A stretch of 43,388 nucleotides of DNA from Parvularculales bacterium (GTDB lineage Bacteria; Pseudomonadota; Alphaproteobacteria; JAPOUT01; JBAJNM01). The stretch lies in assembly GCA_036881865.1 (NCBI GenBank), contig JBAJNM010000013.1, positions 1-43,388 on the forward strand. The letters run 5' to 3'. Both the position numbers and the translations under genes were made by a program. Shown here piece by piece: positions 40,722 to 43,388 of the stretch. Below the pieces are notes generated by a model. That model was given only the letters and a program-made list of their open reading frames with translations. It searched no databases and was not told where the DNA came from. Each line of letters starts with the position of its first letter. The first letter of the stretch is position 1.

Positions 40722-42653
40722 ATGCAATGTAACCTTGTCAACACAAGGGTAAAAGGCCACCTGATATGTTTGGTGGCCTTTTTCTTTCTGTGCCTTACTG
40801 CCAGAGTAGCGGAGGCTTTTCCGCAAAGCGTGCACTTTGACAGATTAAACTCAGAGGCATCTGAGCATTGGCAGACGCTAAATTATTATCATCAAACGAG
40901 TGATGATCTCTATATTTCAGAAATTGTTAATAGTGAATTTTTTCTCTCCCCTGAAGGTGCGCACAACCCTCAGGCTGAGCTCGAAGCTTTCGTGCAACTA
41001 CTTGAGCAGTCAAAGTATGATAAAACAGCCCGTCTGCGTCTGTGCGACTTCCCGGCCCGCATACGTTTTGTCAAAAAGCACCTTGTACCCCACGCCTCCT
41101 TCCCCCAGCCAAGTTGCGAAGAGTATCTAAGAAAAAACCGGCCCGATAAAATCACCTCCATTTCACTGGTCTATGCCAGCGGATATTATGACAATCCTGC
41201 TTCCTATTTTGGGCATGCGCTTATTAGGCTGAATTATGACAATCTGCCCATCAATCAGACATCTTTGGATTCAGGCATTAATTATGGTGCGAGCCTGCCC
41301 AATGACGTATCGATGATTGCCTATGTTGCCAAGGGTTTAACCGGGGGTTTTACGGGCAGTTATCAACGCAACAATCACTTTATCCACGGGCATCATTATA
41401 CAAACAGGGAAATCCGGGACCTGTGGGAGTATCGGCTAAATCTTACCCCTGAAGAGCAACGTTTTGTAGTCGAGCATAGTTGGGAAATCCGCCACGCAAA
41501 GTTCCGCTATTATTTCTTTAATGATAATTGTGCACACCGCATAGCACGTATGATTAACATGGCAACCGGTAATCATCATTCAGACAACTCGCATGGATTC
41601 TGGATGATGCCGATGCAGGTGGTTAGAGGCACCATAAGCCGCAATAACATGGCAAGTAAAACGTTCATCGCAGAAGAAATATACCACCCCTCTTTGCGCA
41701 AGAGATTTACAGACCAATACGAATATTTACCATCTGATAAACAACATCAACTGATCAACTTTTTAGGCAGTTCTCAAACCGTAAGAGAAGAAAAAATAAA
41801 CGCGCTAAACCCCGAACTACGACTTCTGGCGTTGGATTATCTAGATCTGCAAATTGCACGACAAACGATCAAAAGCAAAGACAAAGACAAGATGCACTCG
41901 CTACAAACTCAACGCTCCTTTCTGCTACGTTCCTTAATGACAGAACCCGCCGAACATGTTGTCAGAGACGCTTATGATACACGAACGCCTAACTCGCCAC
42001 TTGATTCCAATGCCGTCTCTTCCTTACGCCTGACTGTCGGCATGCGGGATAGTGAAAGTTTTGCACGCCTCGGCTATCGTATTGCCAACAATGATTTTCT
42101 GACTGCTCCCAACCCCGGGCAGGAAGCCTCCACTTTCATTGTCGCCGATATGGAAACGGAGTTAAGTGATGACTCCATTGAATTCCACAAATTCACCTTG
42201 CTAGATTTGAAAAACATCAACACCAACCCGCTTCCCTTAAGCCTGACAGGCGAGTTCTCATGGAGTTTCAAAATAAACTATGCCGCACGTAACAACCTCT
42301 GCACAGACTGTAAACGCTTCAATCTGGAAGGGGGTATTGGCACCGCGACAAGACTCAACCAATATATGATGCTTTATGGCCTGACAGGTATCAACCTCCA
42401 TAACCGCAGCAACGACAATGAAGAACCATTTTCCAGTTTCTCTGAACTGGGAGTGGTGCTTTATGTGAATGAGTATATCAGAGCGACTCTTACTTCCCAT
42501 TATGAATATGACCCACTTGAAAACAGGGACTGGAAGTTATTCAAAGCCAACGCAAGCTATGACATACGCAAAAACAACGACATACGATTCAGTGTAGAAA
42601 GCGATCTACATAACACTACTGCGCTGGTCAGCATAGGGTATTATTTTGATTAG
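40722..42653 (+). CDS. DUF4105 (Lnb-like N-terminal domain) outer-membrane-type protein
   Basis: 643-residue exported protein. The signal peptide is about 1-32 (cut after AEA). Region 140-290 is the DUF4105 domain: LVYASGYYDNPASYFGHALIRL with His165, and YYFFNDNCAHRIARMIN with Cys270. This His-before-Cys order resembles permuted papain/NlpC-type enzymes. I recall that this Pfam domain is now named after the Bacteroides lipoprotein acyltransferase Lnb; this should be checked. The C-terminal ~200 residues look like beta-barrel strands and end in an aromatic YYFD. A strong terminator hairpin lies inside codons 10-21. It is paired with the DUF3015 gene. Confidence 0.82.
   Translation: MQCNLVNTRVKGHLICLVAFFFLCLTARVAEAFPQSVHFDRLNSEASEHWQTLNYYHQTSDDLYISEIVNSEFFLSPEGAHNPQAELEAFVQLLEQSKYDKTARLRLCDFPARIRFVKKHLVPHASFPQPSCEEYLRKNRPDKITSISLVYASGYYDNPASYFGHALIRLNYDNLPINQTSLDSGINYGASLPNDVSMIAYVAKGLTGGFTGSYQRNNHFIHGHHYTNREIRDLWEYRLNLTPEEQRFVVEHSWEIRHAKFRYYFFNDNCAHRIARMINMATGNHHSDNSHGFWMMPMQVVRGTISRNNMASKTFIAEEIYHPSLRKRFTDQYEYLPSDKQHQLINFLGSSQTVREEKINALNPELRLLALDYLDLQIARQTIKSKDKDKMHSLQTQRSFLLRSLMTEPAEHVVRDAYDTRTPNSPLDSNAVSSLRLTVGMRDSESFARLGYRIANNDFLTAPNPGQEASTFIVADMETELSDDSIEFHKFTLLDLKNINTNPLPLSLTGEFSWSFKINYAARNNLCTDCKRFNLEGGIGTATRLNQYMMLYGLTGINLHNRSNDNEEPFSSFSELGVVLYVNEYIRATLTSHYEYDPLENRDWKLFKANASYDIRKNNDIRFSVESDLHNTTALVSIGYYFD
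40751..40783 (+). terminator. Rho-independent terminator inside the DUF4105 signal-peptide codons
   Basis: A perfect 11-bp stem AAAAGGCCACC (40751-40761) with GGTGGCCTTTT (40772-40782), a 10-nt loop and a following T/C tract. It lies 35 bp after the DUF3015 stop, so it looks like that gene's terminator, yet it is within the open frame of the next gene. Translation from ATG 40722 would melt it. Confidence 0.8.
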
Positions 42654-42719
42654 GGCCGGTTACAATATTATCCAGTACTATTTCACATAACTTACATTGC
42701 AACAAAAAATCCGGCACCG

Positions 42720-42918
42720 CATTACCCGCCGGACGGAGTTTGACCGGGGCGGACATTTTGCCGCCATGGAAACCGGCTCCCTGTTTGCCGGGGACGTATT
42801 GGCCTTTGCGCGGGAGTTATCCTAACGCGGACTATTTCGACGGAAGAAAGCCTTTTATATCAGATAGATGAATAAGAGCGCTACGATAAGATCAATGCTT
42901 TGATACTAATTCAACATG
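42720..42918 (+). repeat. 199-bp direct repeat, copy B: orphan epoxide hydrolase 3' end plus R copy 3
   Basis: 42720-42826 repeats the last 107 bp of the epoxide hydrolase gene with one change (TGG to CGG, Trp to Arg) and no upstream coding frame, so it is a gene fragment. R copy 3 (42831-42918) follows and ends in ATG, after which the frame closes within four codons (ATG ATC CCG ACC TAA). R3 and R2 differ at scattered sites, and R3 keeps the ACTATTTCGACGG edge of R1. Confidence 0.95.
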
Positions 42919-43233
42919 ATCCCGACCTAACTGCCGGGAAACCGGATTATCCCAGGTCAGCACAGAAATGTGGGTGATCGGGGGAATGGTTAATAGTGAA
43001 GATAGAGGCTATTGTTAACAGGCGTGACTTATAGTATTCACGTGCCGGGGGTTCCCGAATCCCCTCACAAATCAGGTAAAACTCCTTCGCCGGATGTGGT
43101 TCGGTGTGTATTCCAGCCCCGGAACCCGGTGTGGTGTGGAGGGGAATTGAAAACAACCCCCCAAATCTGTATCATTTTCTGAAAAGCGGATGGCACAGAC
43201 GATATGATTGTTGAAACTAAAGGAAAACAGAAA
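42919..43233 (+). other. noncoding stretch with a series of potential stem-loops
   Basis: No gene is recognised. Five potential hairpins follow one another: GACCT...CCGG-GAAA-CCGG...AGGTC (42924-42958), CACA-GAAA-TGTG (42961-42972), GTTAATAG/CTATTGTTAAC (42989-43019), GGGGGTT-CCCG-AATCCCC (about 43046-43063) and GGGGAATTG-AAAA-CAACCCC (about 43140-43160). A further GGTTC/GAACC pairing is possible between the last two. Two loops are GAAA tetraloops. It precedes the partial gene at 43234 and may be a structured leader or small RNA; this is inference only. Confidence 0.35.
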
Positions 43234-43388
43234 ATGACATACCCCCGAATTTCTTTGATTATTGCCATCATAGCGCTGGTTATTTCAACTTTTTCCCTGT
43301 TAAGAACACCATCCGAAACAGGCATGACCGCCAGCGTTTCTCCGCCGCCGCTACTTGCCAACACAAGTGCTGAATTCAATACGGAAAT
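43234..43388 (+). CDS. N-terminus of a membrane-anchored or exported protein (runs off the window)
   Basis: The frame opens at ATG 43234 with AAGGAA about 8 nt upstream and stays open for 51 codons to the window edge. It starts MTYPRISLIIAIIALVIS, a signal anchor at about residues 6-22, then a Ser/Pro/Thr-rich linker (TASVSPPPLLANTSAEF). This resembles the N-terminus of periplasmic thiol-disulfide or DsbA-like proteins, but too little is present to name it. Confidence 0.6.
   Translation, partial: MTYPRISLIIAIIALVISTFSLLRTPSETGMTASVSPPPLLANTSAEFNTE

Noticed and set aside
43065-43379. 104-codon minus-strand frame near the right edge
   Set aside because: It runs antisense through the clear start of the membrane protein at 43234 and shows no protein-like features.

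Overview
The window is chromosomal DNA of an alphaproteobacterium. Gene order supports this more than any single gene: rplU-rpmA-obgE-proB-proA-nadD-rsfS-rlmH-envC-ctpA-rppH, then atpHAGDC, priA beside a small transaldolase, ptsP/lysC/ubiG, and comF/argJ/parvulin/secA. These blocks are familiar alphaproteobacterial neighbourhoods. I cannot name a genus. No phage, plasmid, CRISPR or rRNA genes are visible.

Region 1 (1-11774, mostly + strand) starts with a tRNA-Arg(ACG) on the minus strand. It continues with ribosomal proteins L21/L27, the ribosome-assembly GTPase Obg, proline synthesis (proB/proA, ATGA overlap), NAD synthesis (nadD), ribosome silencing (rsfS), 23S methylation (rlmH), an EnvC-like cell-division factor, the CtpA protease and RppH. 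An ergothioneine pair, egtB-egtD, sits between nadD and rsfS. It has its own candidate operator array upstream and a stem-loop behind it.

Region 2 (11771-18322, minus strand) is the F1 ATP synthase operon atpH-A-G-D-C. Upstream of it lie a frameshifted ankyrin-repeat gene and an AlaX tRNA-editing gene. Region 3 (18409-31739) carries priA, transaldolase/F6P aldolase, a RodZ-like protein, ptsP, lysC, ubiG, a nitrilase-family hydrolase, grxC, comF, a methyltransferase, a MutT and argJ. Region 4 (32028-36053) is a periplasmic parvulin divergent from secA. A C-rich transcribed tract of about 150 bp lies between the parvulin gene and argJ.

Region 5 (36054-43388) is accessory and is the most unusual part. 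It holds an AAA/DUF4143 ATPase, a pyridoxamine-oxidase-fold protein, an epoxide hydrolase, a DUF3015-DUF4105 pair and the start of a membrane-anchored protein. Two host genes have their 3' ends duplicated downstream. The last 120 bp or so of secA reappears directly behind the ATPase gene. The last 107 bp of the epoxide hydrolase gene reappears behind the DUF4105 gene. An 88-bp unit that ends in a start codon (called R here) occurs three times: in front of the ATPase, in front of the DUF3015 gene where it still encodes the ATPase's first residues, and behind the second epoxide-hydrolase 3' end. This suggests a recurrent duplication or insertion process in which R-linked cassettes enter at the 3' ends of genes and leave a rebuilt gene end on each side. 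No recombinase is visible. An intrinsic terminator lies inside the signal-peptide codons of the DUF4105 gene, and a run of potential stem-loops follows the third R copy.
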